From: Pirellulales bacterium
Lineage (GTDB): Bacteria; Planctomycetota; Planctomycetia; Pirellulales; PALSA-1355
DNA length: 64,000 nt
Assembly: GCA_022844125.1 (NCBI GenBank)
Contig: JALHMI010000007.1
Coordinates: 194,896-258,895, forward strand
Direction: 5' to 3'
The position numbers and the translations under genes were made by a program. The notes under the pieces are model-generated. The model did no database searches and was not told the DNA's origin. It saw only the letters and a program-made list of their open reading frames with translations. Below are positions 44,202-52,978 of this stretch, piece by piece (the first letter of the stretch is position 1; every line of letters starts with the position of its first letter).

Positions 44202-44681
44202 ATGTCAGACCTGGTCCCGATGACTCGTACCGGCTATGCCAAGATCAAGGCGGAACTTGACCACATGGAGAACGTCGAGATGCCGGCCGCCGCGGCCCGG
44301 GTGGCGGCGGCGCGCGGTGAAGGCGATCTGAGCGAGAACGCCGAGTATCACGGCGCGCGCGAGTCGCAGGGGATGCTGCAAGCCAAGATCAACCTGCTGC
44401 GCGACAAGCTGGCCCGGGCCAGCCTGGTCGACACCTCGAAGCTGCCGAAGGGCGAGGTGGTCTTCGGTTCGATCGTGGTTGTCAAGGACCTGGACTTCGA
44501 CGACGAAGAGACGTTCATCCTGGTGGGCGCCGGCGAAGAGAACTACGACGAAGGAAAGATCAACGTCGTGAGCCCGCTGGCCCAGGGCCTGCTCGGCAAG
44601 AAGGTGGGGGAGAAGGTGGAGATTCCCGTGCCGAAGGGAACGATGAAGTTCGAAATTCTGGAGATTAAGATCGAGGAGTAG
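44202..44681 (+). CDS. greA: Transcription elongation factor GreA
   Basis: A 159-residue protein, normal length. The N-terminal coiled coil carries the tip motif [16 protein letters not shown] with the acidic residues that enter the RNA polymerase secondary channel, and the C-terminal FKBP-like domain ends [13 protein letters not shown]. It rescues backtracked polymerase by stimulating transcript cleavage. ATG 44202 is taken; 44220 is also possible (MTRTGYAKI). The frame extends upstream into the terminator and is not used. Confidence 0.96.
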   Translation: MSDLVPMTRTGYAKIKAELDHMENVEMPAAAARVAAARGEGDLSENAEYHGARESQGMLQAKINLLRDKLARASLVDTSKLPKGEVVFGSIVVVKDLDFDDEETFILVGAGEENYDEGKINVVSPLAQGLLGKKVGEKVEIPVPKGTMKFEILEIKIEE

Positions 44682-44689
44682 TAGGCGAG

Positions 44690-45037
44690 AGCTTTGGCCA
44701 GCTTGCTCAATGTACTCCAGCCGATTCTCGAACTCCGTGGCATCGCAGAGTTCCAGGTCAGAGCCAGGCACCTGACGATATCTCCGATGGATCTCGACTG
44801 CTGGTGGCTGAAGACCAATCCACAGTGGTGTTCACCAGCTTGGTGAAAAGCGAGAAAGTCAGAATCCTGCACGACCAGAACTCGCTGATTGTTACGGCAG
44901 AACTCCAGATGCTCGCGGTCGGCTGATCCTTTCAAGCCAGCATCTTCCGGCGTCGTAACATCAATCCCACGCTGCCTGAGGGCAACCGCTACCGCGACGG
45001 GAACGCTCTCATCGAGATGGAAGCGAATCGTCGCCAT
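44690..45037 (-). pseudogene. DUF5615 PIN-like toxin, apparently frameshifted near its C-terminus
   Basis: From ATG 45037 the protein reads ATIRFHLDESVPVAVAVAL, then GIDVTTPEDAGLKGSADREHLEF, VLVVQDSDFLAFHQ and GLVFSHQQSRSIGDIVRCL, a clear DUF5615 PIN-like domain with its acidic residues. Around 44757 the frame turns to unrelated residues (TWNSAMPRSS), while the expected end (ELCDATEFENRLEYIEQA) is found in the neighbouring frame. Neither frame stops before entering greA antisense. A single-base indel is the simplest reading; 44690 is a nominal end. Its start overlaps the DUF433 gene by 29 bases. Confidence 0.7.
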
Positions 45038-45365
45038 GCGTTTGCTTCAGCTTCTCTTGGAGCAGGGAAGGCGAATTCGCACGAAGCTGTTCGGCAAGAG
45101 CTTCGTCGGCGGCGATGCTGGCCCGAATTTCTGCGACGTGATCCCAGTAGTACGCCAGGGCGGCGTGAACATCCGCCAGCGAGAGTTGGGGATACTGGGC
45201 CACGATTTCGTCTGGCGACATGCCACCGCGCTCGTGCCAGATGACGATGTTCTGTACCGTGATCCGATGCCCGGCAATCCGGGGCTTGCCGCCGCAGGTG
45301 CCCGGCGTGACGACGATGTGTTCGCCGATGACGGGAATCGTTTTGTCGGAGGCCGGAGTGCTCAT
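45009..45365 (-). CDS. DUF433 antitoxin-like protein
   Basis: A 118-residue protein. HIVVTPGTCGGKPRIAGHRITVQNIVIWHERGGMSPDEIVAQYPQ is the DUF433 winged-helix signature, with LSLADVHAALAYYWDH following and a charged C-terminal helix. DUF433 proteins are usually found just upstream of DUF5615 PIN-like toxins, as here, and are taken as their DNA-binding antitoxins. It should repress its own operon and neutralise the toxin. ATG 45365 removes a 12-residue leader with no ribosome binding site. Confidence 0.88.
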   Translation of the reverse strand: MSTPASDKTIPVIGEHIVVTPGTCGGKPRIAGHRITVQNIVIWHERGGMSPDEIVAQYPQLSLADVHAALAYYWDHVAEIRASIAADEALAEQLRANSPSLLQEKLKQTHGDDSLPSR

Positions 45366-45495
45366 ATTGGGACTATAGGTTGGGCTACCAAGTCGGAGCA
45401 ACGCGGACCCGGAAAATGCGGGCCTTGCCAGCCGATTGCACGATAGCGTAGGTATATTGGAAGGGTACCTCCCGACTTAGGTTGAGGGCTCCTTC

Positions 45496-46584
45496 ATGTC
45501 TTGCCGGCGCGGATTTACGCGGACCGAACTGGTCGTCGTCGCGTTCATCGTGGTGCTGCTCGCGGCGCTGCTGACGCCAGCCCTTAACAATAGAGCCGGT
45601 ACGTCGCGGCTACAGAGGTGTGCTCAGAATCTGCAGCAGGTCGGGATGGGGCTCGCAATTTACGACGATGCTTACCGTACTTTTCCGCCGGGCGGAACTG
45701 CTCGCGACGACAACCCCGCGCGGACGTTTGAGTCCGTCCATGGAATCCTTATCCCATTCTTCGTGGAAGGTGGCCTCAAGTCGTTCTACCGCGCGGGTGA
45801 CTGGCGAGAGCAAATGGAGCAGGCTCCCCGCATCGTCATCCCACTCTACAATTGTCCGTCAAGCGAAGGCGAGAACCCAGTTCTGGATAAGTTGCGCAAT
45901 GAGCTGTCGGCTGCCGGAGGTGCGCCGTATCCAGCGAGCCAGCTCTACGGCACGACCAACTACGTGTTTTGTCGCGGCGTGACCGATGCCTGGTGCCGGT
46001 GCTGGCTGGAGGATGGCAACCGAGTGCCGCGCTCCGAACGCGGAATGTTCGATATGAACTGGTCGGTGCGGCCGCAGGATGTGACCGACGGACTATCGAA
46101 GACCATCGCGGTGGGAGAAGGAGCCGATGGTTCAGGTTGGGACCTAGTCGATCGGACCGGGGCTGTGGTCGATCGGCATCGGCCCGGCAGCGCCGACAAG
46201 TATGGGATGCCCCGACGTCCGTATCAGGCTTGGCTGGCGATGGAGCCGGCGACGCTGGCTGTGTCGGAGCAAGGCTTGCGCGTGGCGAGCGTGCTGGCTT
46301 GCACGCTCGAACCGCTGAATAAGAATCCCGTGACCGATTCGTGGGCGGATGTGAACGCTCTCGACGATTGCCGCAAGAGTCTGCCCAGCGCCGCCGGCAC
46401 CCACGGGCCAACAACCGAGGGTGGTCCGCACACGACGCCGAACTTCCGTAGCGATCACGCCGGCGGCGGCAACTTTCTGTTTGCCGACGGCTCGGTGCAT
46501 TTCATCCATGAGGATATCGACATGCTGCTGTATCAGCAGTTGTCGACGTATGCAGGTGGAGAGGACGTCGAAGTGCCGGAGTGA
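45496..46584 (+). CDS. DUF1559 protein (paralogue 2) with degenerate pilin-like N-terminus
   Basis: A 362-residue protein. The N-terminus reads GFTRTELVVVAFIVVLLAALL, so the Phe after Gly and the Glu5 of the prepilin motif are kept, but the usual [12 protein letters not shown] core is altered. The body matches the copy at 36127: [61 protein letters not shown] (H-x9-DG) and MLLYQQLST. It has more Cys than the first copy. Function unknown; probably exported and surface-associated. Confidence 0.92.
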   Translation: MSCRRGFTRTELVVVAFIVVLLAALLTPALNNRAGTSRLQRCAQNLQQVGMGLAIYDDAYRTFPPGGTARDDNPARTFESVHGILIPFFVEGGLKSFYRAGDWREQMEQAPRIVIPLYNCPSSEGENPVLDKLRNELSAAGGAPYPASQLYGTTNYVFCRGVTDAWCRCWLEDGNRVPRSERGMFDMNWSVRPQDVTDGLSKTIAVGEGADGSGWDLVDRTGAVVDRHRPGSADKYGMPRRPYQAWLAMEPATLAVSEQGLRVASVLACTLEPLNKNPVTDSWADVNALDDCRKSLPSAAGTHGPTTEGGPHTTPNFRSDHAGGGNFLFADGSVHFIHEDIDMLLYQQLSTYAGGEDVEVPE

Positions 46585-46596
46585 TTCGTCCTCGGG

Positions 46597-46899
46597 TCAG
46601 CACTCCGCAAGCCGCTCGGCGATTCTCCGCTGAAGTTCCTCGGCCGTGATTTCGCGGACCAGGAACTTCTTCTGCGATGAAGTTTCGCCGGAGAGCAGCT
46701 CGAGCTGGTTCTTGCGGACGCCGAGCTTGTCGGCCAGGAGCTCGAGGATCGCCTTGTTGGCTTTGCCTTTCTCAGGGGCCTGGGTGACCATCACCTGCAG
46801 TGCACCGGCGTGAATGCCCTTGAGCGCGTTGCGCCGCGCGCCGGCGTGCGCTCGCACGGGGAGGATGACGCCGCCTGGGTAAGGTTCGAGGTGAAGCAT
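46597..46899 (-). CDS. DUF167 (YggU-type) protein
   Basis: A 100-residue protein. GVILPVRAHAGARRNALKGI, QVMVTQAPEKGKANKAILELLADKLGV and QLELLSGETSSQKKFLVRE are the conserved DUF167 blocks. The biochemical role is unknown. It often sits near yggS, as here: the YggS gene is 104 bases upstream, but a palindromic repeat has come between them. Confidence 0.9.
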   Translation of the reverse strand: MLHLEPYPGGVILPVRAHAGARRNALKGIHAGALQVMVTQAPEKGKANKAILELLADKLGVRKNQLELLSGETSSQKKFLVREITAEELQRRIAERLAEC

Positions 46900-46940
46900 T
46901 CAAGGCGGAATTGAAATTGGATTGTCTTGGCGAGTTAGAC

Positions 46941-46995
<55 letters not shown>

Positions 46996-47003
46996 GAGCT
47001 TCG

Positions 47004-47693
47004 TCACTCGAATAGAATCGATCCCACGCGGACCATCGTGGCGCCTTCTTCGATGGCGATTTCGAAGTCGCCGCTCATGCCCATCGAAAGTTCGGGAAGT
47101 GAGCATTGGCCGGTGAACTTGGCGGCGAGCTTGTCGCGCAAGTGCCGAAGATTGCGGAAGTCCTGACGTGCCGCGGTGTCATCCCCTTCGAGACTGGCCA
47201 TGCCCATCAGGCCGCGAAGCTCGATCTGCGGCAGCGTGAGCGCGTGCGCCAAAAGCGGTTCAAGTTCGTCGGGATTGAGGCCCGTCTTGGTGGCGTCGCC
47301 GGAGATGTTCACTTCCAGCAAGATCGGCAGGCGGAGCACTGCGAGCGCGGCCTCTTCGGACAAGGCATCGAGCAGGCGGCGGCTGTCGACCGATTGCAGC
47401 AAACTCACGAGCGGCAGCGTGCGGCGGATCTTATTACGCTGCAAGTGGCCGACCAGGTGCCAGCGGATCGGCAAATGGGCAAGCGCCTCGGCTTTGGTCC
47501 AAAGCTGCTGGGGGCGGGACTCGCCCAGATCGCAGCAGCCCGCTTCGACGACCGCGGCGGTTTCCTCGGCAGTGACGTACTTTGTCACCGCAACGAGTGT
47601 GACGTCTTCGGCCCCGCGTCCGCTCCGCTGGGCCGCCTCGGAGATGCGCTGGCGCACGCGTTTCACATTGTCGGCGATGCGGCTGGCCGGCAT
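47004..47693 (-). CDS. YggS-family PLP homeostasis protein
   Basis: A 229-residue single-domain TIM barrel. VTLVAVTKYV carries the PLP-binding Lys; DLGESRPQQLWTKAEAL, IRWHLVGHLQRNK, LEVNISGDATKTGL and LSMGMSGDFEIAIEEGATMVRVGS are the family blocks. The protein binds pyridoxal phosphate without known catalysis and helps control free PLP and amino acid pools. It starts 4 bases after the stop of the 602-residue gene, so they are one transcript. Confidence 0.93.
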   Translation of the reverse strand: MPASRIADNVKRVRQRISEAAQRSGRGAEDVTLVAVTKYVTAEETAAVVEAGCCDLGESRPQQLWTKAEALAHLPIRWHLVGHLQRNKIRRTLPLVSLLQSVDSRRLLDALSEEAALAVLRLPILLEVNISGDATKTGLNPDELEPLLAHALTLPQIELRGLMGMASLEGDDTAARQDFRNLRHLRDKLAAKFTGQCSLPELSMGMSGDFEIAIEEGATMVRVGSILFE

Positions 47694-47697
47694 CGGC

Positions 47698-49506
47698 TTA
47701 GGCCTCGATCTCGACGAGCGTCGTTACTTTGCCGTCGTCCGCATGGAAGCGGCCGATCAGCAGCTCGTTGTAAAGGTTTCTGCCGAGCACGGTCCGCGTG
47801 GCGGCTCCGCCCATGGCCCGATAGAACAGCCACTGCTCGCGACCGACCTGCACGCGGTAGCCGACGGCCTCATCGTGGGGAACAGGCTGGCGATCTTTAC
47901 CGACCGTGAGCTGCCGCCAGGTGATGTCGCGCTTCGCACGGCGAGGTTCGAGATCGACGAACAGCGGCACCAGCAGGTTCTGGCCCTCCGTGGATTGCGA
48001 GAGCACGAGTTGGTTGCGGTGCAGTTCGAGCGAGCCGTGGAAGCCGGGACCGTTGCGCCACTCGTTAAGGGCAAGCGGAACGACCCTTGCAACTAAACCA
48101 TCTGCCGCGATGAGCTGCCCTTCGCGAGTCTCGCGCTGGGGCTCGAATTGCGCGGTCTCGGCGAGCGGAAAGCTGGCCGAATAGTCAATCCGGCCGGACT
48201 TCGTACCGAGCACGGCATCCGCCACGAACAGAACGCGATCGTGCCGGGCAAGCGCCAGGTGCCGCTGTACGACGACGCCCTCGGAGAACGCCAGTTCGAG
48301 CTCCAGGTAGTCGATGTCGCGATCGGACTCCCAGCAGACCTGATCCCAGGTGCCATCGGTAGTGAGCGTTCGGCCGTCCAAGCGCACTTCGAGCGCGTGC
48401 GTGCCGCTCCAGAAGCTAGTCTTGCCGAGGGAGAGCTCACTCTTGAACTCGGCTGAACTATGGTTCACGGCAAGTTGCGGGCTGCGGCGGCGCCAGTCAC
48501 AACGGAGCGCGGCCAGGCCGGCATCTTCAAGCTGCCAGGAACTGGCGGGTAGTCCGTTCACGCCTGCCTTGACGCCTTTTTCGACTGCCTGTGCGACGGC
48601 AATTGCCTTGTCACGCTTACACGAGCGGAGAACGGCTCGGAGCGACTTGCGATGAGCCTTGCGGTCGGCGGCGGAGAACATCGGCGAACCATCCGCACGC
48701 GCGAGCCGCCAGGTGAACTCGACAAGCAGTTCAAGCTGCTTCTGGACCTCGGAACTCCAGAGCTTGCGGCCGCTGGCTTTGCCGAGCGAACGAACCCGCG
48801 CGAGGCTCGCAATCAGCGGGATGAGCTGCTCGAGCCGCTGGCCGTGAATCGTGCCCGAGGTGTCGAGCCGCTGATCGGACCATTCTTCGAGCGTCCGGCG
48901 GGCCGTTTCGGAGAGTGCGTCGACGGTGGCCAGCTCTGGGAGCAGGTAGGCGAGCGTGGCCGCCAGTTCGGCGTGGAGCAAAAGTGTGGCAAGCGGCTCG
49001 GCCAAGGGAGACTCGCCGGACGCGATCGTGATGAGACGCTGGGCGAGCTGCCACCAGGCGCGGGCGGAAAGCGGTTGGGCCAATTCGGGGAGCGCTTCGG
49101 CCCAGAGGAGACATTCCGCGGCGAATGGAACATCGGCCGCGGCTACCTCGGCCCGGCTGAGCCAGGCGTAGACGGCGCTTTCCATCTCAACCGAGCCGCG
49201 ATCGGCTTCGCCCGGACGGCGGAGCAGCCGCGCGATCTGGTCGGTGGAATTCGACGATCCAGCGCGCGGGGTAACGGCGTCGAGCGAGGCCTGCCGCTCG
49301 CCGAGGACTTTGGCCAGCGTCGCGAGCTTGCGCTTGGCGAGGTGTTTTCGCCAGGCGGCCCACACGTCAGGGCTTTCAACAGACGACTCCAGCTTGCGCA
49401 GGCGGCCGGGCGCGGCCTTGCTCCACGCGGTGGTGTCGTGCGGGTGAGCCGGCGCGTGCTGATGCTTGGCTTTCTTGGAACGCTTGGTCGAAGTGGTCGT
49501 AGCCAT
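47698..49506 (-). CDS. Unrecognised 602-residue protein
   Basis: No family could be assigned with confidence. The N-terminus is basic and low-complexity (Lys/His/Thr-rich, no signal peptide). Residues about 100-330 are Leu/Ala-rich and probably helical (LPELAQPLSARAWWQLAQRLI). Residues about 350-600 are likely beta-rich (HALEVRLDGRTLTTDGTWDQVCWESD, YLELELAFSEGVVVQRHLAL, HDRVLFVADAVLG, KDITWRQLTVGKDR type stretches). A helical half followed by a beta-sandwich is the layout of heparinase II/III-like lyases, but no catalytic motif is visible. It leads an operon with the YggS gene. Confidence 0.6.
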   Translation of the reverse strand: MATTTSTKRSKKAKHQHAPAHPHDTTAWSKAAPGRLRKLESSVESPDVWAAWRKHLAKRKLATLAKVLGERQASLDAVTPRAGSSNSTDQIARLLRRPGEADRGSVEMESAVYAWLSRAEVAAADVPFAAECLLWAEALPELAQPLSARAWWQLAQRLITIASGESPLAEPLATLLLHAELAATLAYLLPELATVDALSETARRTLEEWSDQRLDTSGTIHGQRLEQLIPLIASLARVRSLGKASGRKLWSSEVQKQLELLVEFTWRLARADGSPMFSAADRKAHRKSLRAVLRSCKRDKAIAVAQAVEKGVKAGVNGLPASSWQLEDAGLAALRCDWRRRSPQLAVNHSSAEFKSELSLGKTSFWSGTHALEVRLDGRTLTTDGTWDQVCWESDRDIDYLELELAFSEGVVVQRHLALARHDRVLFVADAVLGTKSGRIDYSASFPLAETAQFEPQRETREGQLIAADGLVARVVPLALNEWRNGPGFHGSLELHRNQLVLSQSTEGQNLLVPLFVDLEPRRAKRDITWRQLTVGKDRQPVPHDEAVGYRVQVGREQWLFYRAMGGAATRTVLGRNLYNELLIGRFHADDGKVTTLVEIEA

Positions 49507-49699
49507 AGAAACTGCGAGGGGCTCTGCGGGCGGGCGATCATGCTAACTGCCGAGTGTTCGGCCAGCGGCCCCCCGAGCGCGACTCCTTTCCTTGCCTGAG
49601 TTGGACGCTGCCATGGGAAGTCGGTATCTTAGCAATCGGAGGCCGAGTTATCGCGGTCCCCGCGGGTAAAAATTTTCCCCCAACCGTTGCGAGCCCGTT

Positions 49700-50509
49700 A
49701 TGCAAGGATTGCTGCTCGTCCGCGTGCCGCTGCTGTGCACTTTTCTGGCGGCTCTGTTGTCTATGTGCATGGTTGGCGCTCAGCCGCCGGACGACTCCAA
49801 GTCCGCGGCCGAAAGCGGTTCGGAGGATCGCACGAATGTCGCCGATCCGTTCAAGGGGCTACCTCCGCGCGGCCAGTCGACGAGTAAAGACCCCCCGGGG
49901 ATGAAGCGGCTGCTCAAGGGATATGACGTGTGGCTCGACCCGCAATACAAGCGGGTAGTGGTCGATGGGACAATCGCCCTCCGCGAGGGGCCGCTCGAGA
50001 TGCTGTCCTGCCCGCGCGGGACGAAGGAGCACGAGGCGATCATTGCCGCCGATACGAAGGCCTACGCCGTGCATGCGGGGCTGCTGGCCGTGGGGGCCGA
50101 GGCCGGAGCGCCGGTGCAGTTTCAGCCGGACTACAAGCCGGCGAGCGGCACCGAAGTGGACGTCGAGCTGATCTGGACCGACAAGGACGGCAAAGCGCAC
50201 CGGGCGAAGGGTCAGGACTGGGTCCAGAACGTGAAGACCGGCAAGGCGCTTGAGCATCCCTGGGTGTTTGGCGGGAGCGGCTTCTGGACCGACGAGATGA
50301 CCGGCGAGAAAGTCTACCTGGCCGAAAGCGGGGACTTTATCTGCGTCTCGAACTTTCCGACCGCGATGATGGACTTGCCGGTGCCGAGCAGCCAGTCGAA
50401 CGACGCGCTGCTGTACCACGCGTTCACGGAGAAGATTCCGCCGATTGGGACGCGGGTGCGGATGGTGCTGACGCCGAAGGCGAAGAAAGCCGAGGCGGCA
50501 GCGAAGTAA
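49700..50509 (+). CDS. Secreted YdjY-domain protein
   Basis: A 269-residue protein with an N-terminal signal (LLCTFLAALLSMCMVGAQ) and a charged linker. Residues about 75-260 match the YdjY domain: YDVWLDPQYKRVVVDG, GTKEHEAIIAADTKAYAVHAGLLA, QPDYKPASGTEVDVELIW, WVFGGSGFWTDEMTG and GDFICVSNFPTAMMDLPV. Function unknown; members are common in planctomycetes, often near redox or ferredoxin-like genes. It converges on hemQ (stops 40 bases apart). Confidence 0.85.
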   Translation: MQGLLLVRVPLLCTFLAALLSMCMVGAQPPDDSKSAAESGSEDRTNVADPFKGLPPRGQSTSKDPPGMKRLLKGYDVWLDPQYKRVVVDGTIALREGPLEMLSCPRGTKEHEAIIAADTKAYAVHAGLLAVGAEAGAPVQFQPDYKPASGTEVDVELIWTDKDGKAHRAKGQDWVQNVKTGKALEHPWVFGGSGFWTDEMTGEKVYLAESGDFICVSNFPTAMMDLPVPSSQSNDALLYHAFTEKIPPIGTRVRMVLTPKAKKAEAAAK

Positions 50510-50549
50510 AGCGGTTAAACCGCAACCGGCCTTTCTTGCTGCGACATCT

Positions 50550-51380
50550 CTACACCCGGCAGTGCGTCAGAATTTCCGCGGCCGGCGTCACGTAGCTCAC
50601 GTAGAACGGGCCGAACTCGGCATAGCGGGCGCTGGCCTCGTCGAACCGCATCCGGTAGACGATGTCCTTGAGGAACTCGGGATTGCGGGCCCAGAGCGTG
50701 ACGCCCCACTCCCAGTCGTCGTAGCCGAGGCCGACCGTGATGAGCTGCGTCACCTTGCCACCGAAGGTCATGCCCGTGCGGCCGTGCTCGGTCATCATTC
50801 GCGAGCGCTCGGCGAAGTCGAGGGTGAACCAGTTTTCGCCGACCTTGCGTTTCTTGTTCATCGGATAGAAGCAGGTGGCCGGCCACGGCGGCAGGTCGGG
50901 GGTGAGCCGCTGCTTGCGCATCATCACCTCGCGGCTTTCATAGGCTTTGAGCTTGGCGGCGTAGGCGGGCCCGGCCGGGTCCTCGCCCTCGGCCACCAAT
51001 CGCTGGCCATACTGCTCGACGGTCGGGACGTACTCGGAGACTTCGGTCACTGAGACGAAGGAGTAGGTCGGTTCGAGTGCCACGCCGAGGGGGCCGCTCA
51101 ACAGCCGCTGGTGGACGCTGTCAATCACAAGCGGATCGGCGTCGAGCAGCATCAGGCCAAAGTCGGCCTTGTGACCGCTGACGATCGAGGCCTGCACGCG
51201 AGCTGGCGCCGCCTGCCCGGCCGGATCGAGCGCGGCAGCGAACGCTTCGCGTCCCGAGGCAAGCTCCGCGGCGGTGAGCGTTTTGAGCGCGGCGTGATTG
51301 AAGCGGTAGTAGAGGTGACTGCAGTGCCAGCCTTCGCTGGGCTTGAGCGAAACTTCGGTGGACGGGGCGCCGTGAGACAT
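50550..51380 (-). CDS. hemQ: Coproheme decarboxylase HemQ (chlorite dismutase family)
   Basis: A 276-residue protein of two ferredoxin-like domains. HCSHLYYRFNHAAL starts the first; the second has GENWFTLDFAERSRMMTEHGRTGMTFGGKV, whose EHG His is the proximal heme ligand, then TVGLGYDDWEWGVTLWARNPEFLKDIVYRMRFDEAS. The distal Arg of true chlorite dismutases is not evident, which fits HemQ. It turns coproheme into heme b in the coproporphyrin-dependent pathway. GGAG lies 7 bases before ATG 51380. It is divergent from an NDH-2 gene, a heme-independent respiratory enzyme. Confidence 0.9.
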   Translation of the reverse strand: MSHGAPSTEVSLKPSEGWHCSHLYYRFNHAALKTLTAAELASGREAFAAALDPAGQAAPARVQASIVSGHKADFGLMLLDADPLVIDSVHQRLLSGPLGVALEPTYSFVSVTEVSEYVPTVEQYGQRLVAEGEDPAGPAYAAKLKAYESREVMMRKQRLTPDLPPWPATCFYPMNKKRKVGENWFTLDFAERSRMMTEHGRTGMTFGGKVTQLITVGLGYDDWEWGVTLWARNPEFLKDIVYRMRFDEASARYAEFGPFYVSYVTPAAEILTHCRV

Positions 51381-51495
51381 CGAAAACTCCGAACCATTGC
51401 CAGGCGGTGAACCAGTCAGCAATCATAACGGCTTCGCGGTGGCGGCGACAGCCACGAGGCGGGGGTGCTACGCTTGTGCAACGGAGGATCAACTT

Positions 51496-52728
51496 GTGGC
51501 AACGAAAGAAGTCGTGGTGCTCGGTGGCGGGTTCGCCGGCTTGTGGGCGGCGGTTGGTGCTGCGCGGAAGCTGGACGAGTTGAAGATCTCCAGCGATCAG
51601 GTGCGCGTGACGCTCGTCAATCGCGATCCGTTCCATGCGATTCGCGTGCGGAACTACGAAAGCGATCTGTCAGGTGTGCGCGTGCCCCTGGCCGATGTGC
51701 TCGAACCGGTTGGCGTGCATTTGGTAGTGGCCGACGTGGAATCGATCGATCCACGGGGACGTGCGGTGACGGTCATTTCTGCCGGCGTGAGGCAGTTTCT
51801 GCCATACGACCGGCTCGTGTTCGCGCTGGGGAGCCAGGTGATAAAGCCTCCTTTGCCTGGTCTCGCGGAACATGCCTTCGACGTGGACACGTACGGCGGC
51901 GCCGTGCGGCTGAACGAGCACCTGCAATCACTCGCAAAGGGACCGCAGTCGGCCGGCACGTGGACGGTGCTCGTCGTAGGCGCGGGGCTGACTGGTATCG
52001 AGGCGGCCTGCGAAATGCCCGGCAGACTGAAGGCGATTCAAAAGCGGGCGGGAATCCAGGCGCCGATCCGCGTGGTCCTGGCCGATCACAGCGACCACAT
52101 CGGCTCGACAATGGGCCAGTCCGCCTTGCCGGTCATCGCCGAGGCGCTGACGTCGCTCGGTGTCGAAACGCGAACTGGCGTAAGGATTGTCAGCGTGGAT
52201 CAGAGCGGCGCGATGCTCGATTCAGGGGAGCGGATCGATGCGGCAACGGTGGTCTGGTGTGCCGGGATGCGATCGAACCCCTTGGCGCAAACGCTGGGAG
52301 TTCCCATCGATCGGTTTGGACGAGTGGAGGTCAACGAGTACTTGCAAGTGAATGGCCTGGAAGGTGTGTTCGCGGCTGGCGACGTCGCGGCGATGAAGAT
52401 CGACGGCGTGCATGACTCGGTGATGAGCTGCCAGCACGGGCGGCCGATGGGACGGTTTGCGGGACACAACGTGGTGTGCGACCTGCTGGGATCGCCGATG
52501 CTGCCGCTATCGATCGACTGGTACGTGACCGTGCTCGACCTGGGGCCGTGGGGAGCGGTCTATACGAACGGCTGGGATCGGCACGTAGTCGCCGGCGGTG
52601 AGAAGGCCAAACGGACGAAGCAGACGATCAATTGCGTGCGAATCTATCCCCCGCGATCGCGGGATCGCGCAGAGATCCTGGCAGCCGCAGCGCCGGAAGT
52701 TCAGGCTCCGCCGGACTACGAGCCGTGA
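51496..52728 (+). CDS. Type II NADH dehydrogenase (NDH-2)/FAD-dependent oxidoreductase
   Basis: A 410-residue protein from GTG 51496 with GGAGG 8 bases before. FAD motif VVVLGGGFAGLWAA, NADH motif VLVVGAGLTGIEAACE and the C-terminal FAD block GVFAAGDVAAM are present in order. YDRLVFALGSQVIKPPLPG and VVWCAGMRSNPLA follow the NDH-2 pattern. It would pass electrons from NADH to quinone at the inner membrane surface without pumping protons. No membrane anchor is obvious, so a soluble relative is possible. Confidence 0.85.
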   Translation: MATKEVVVLGGGFAGLWAAVGAARKLDELKISSDQVRVTLVNRDPFHAIRVRNYESDLSGVRVPLADVLEPVGVHLVVADVESIDPRGRAVTVISAGVRQFLPYDRLVFALGSQVIKPPLPGLAEHAFDVDTYGGAVRLNEHLQSLAKGPQSAGTWTVLVVGAGLTGIEAACEMPGRLKAIQKRAGIQAPIRVVLADHSDHIGSTMGQSALPVIAEALTSLGVETRTGVRIVSVDQSGAMLDSGERIDAATVVWCAGMRSNPLAQTLGVPIDRFGRVEVNEYLQVNGLEGVFAAGDVAAMKIDGVHDSVMSCQHGRPMGRFAGHNVVCDLLGSPMLPLSIDWYVTVLDLGPWGAVYTNGWDRHVVAGGEKAKRTKQTINCVRIYPPRSRDRAEILAAAAPEVQAPPDYEP

Positions 52729-52816
52729 CGAGGCCGGATGGGATCAGCTCCGGTGCGCGCGGCACGTCCCTGAGGTACGACGAGTATGGCGTCGCTCAAC
52801 TGGCAAGATGCAGTAT

Positions 52817-52850
52817 GCCACGGGTGGCCGTGAGCGCGGCTCACCCGTGC
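52817..52850 (+). repeat. Palindromic intergenic repeat, subtype B (copy 3)
   Basis: CACGGGTG (52819-52826) and CACCCGTG (52842-52849) with inner GCC/GGC pairing. It is followed 55 bases later by a subtype C copy, as at 17044/17136. Confidence 0.8.
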
Positions 52851-52905
52851 TTACGCCACCGGGTCGCAGTCCCAGCCACTCAGGGTTTCGCAGCGTGAAT
52901 GGCAG

Positions 52906-52939
52906 CACAGGTGACTGCTGCGCAGCACCTGTGGCACCC
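52906..52939 (+). repeat. Palindromic intergenic repeat, subtype C (copy 3)
   Basis: CACAGGTG (52906-52913), CTGC/GCAG inner stem, CACCTGTG (52926-52933), then GCACCCA. The gap 52729-52978 holds these repeats and no gene. Confidence 0.82.
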
Positions 52940-52978
52940 AGAGCATGTGGCACCACTATCTGTGGCAATGAGCCGTCA

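Noticed and set aside
45442-45458. TATATT upstream of the second DUF1559 gene as a promoter
   Set aside because: The nearest TTGCAC is only 11 bases away, too close for a sigma70 promoter.
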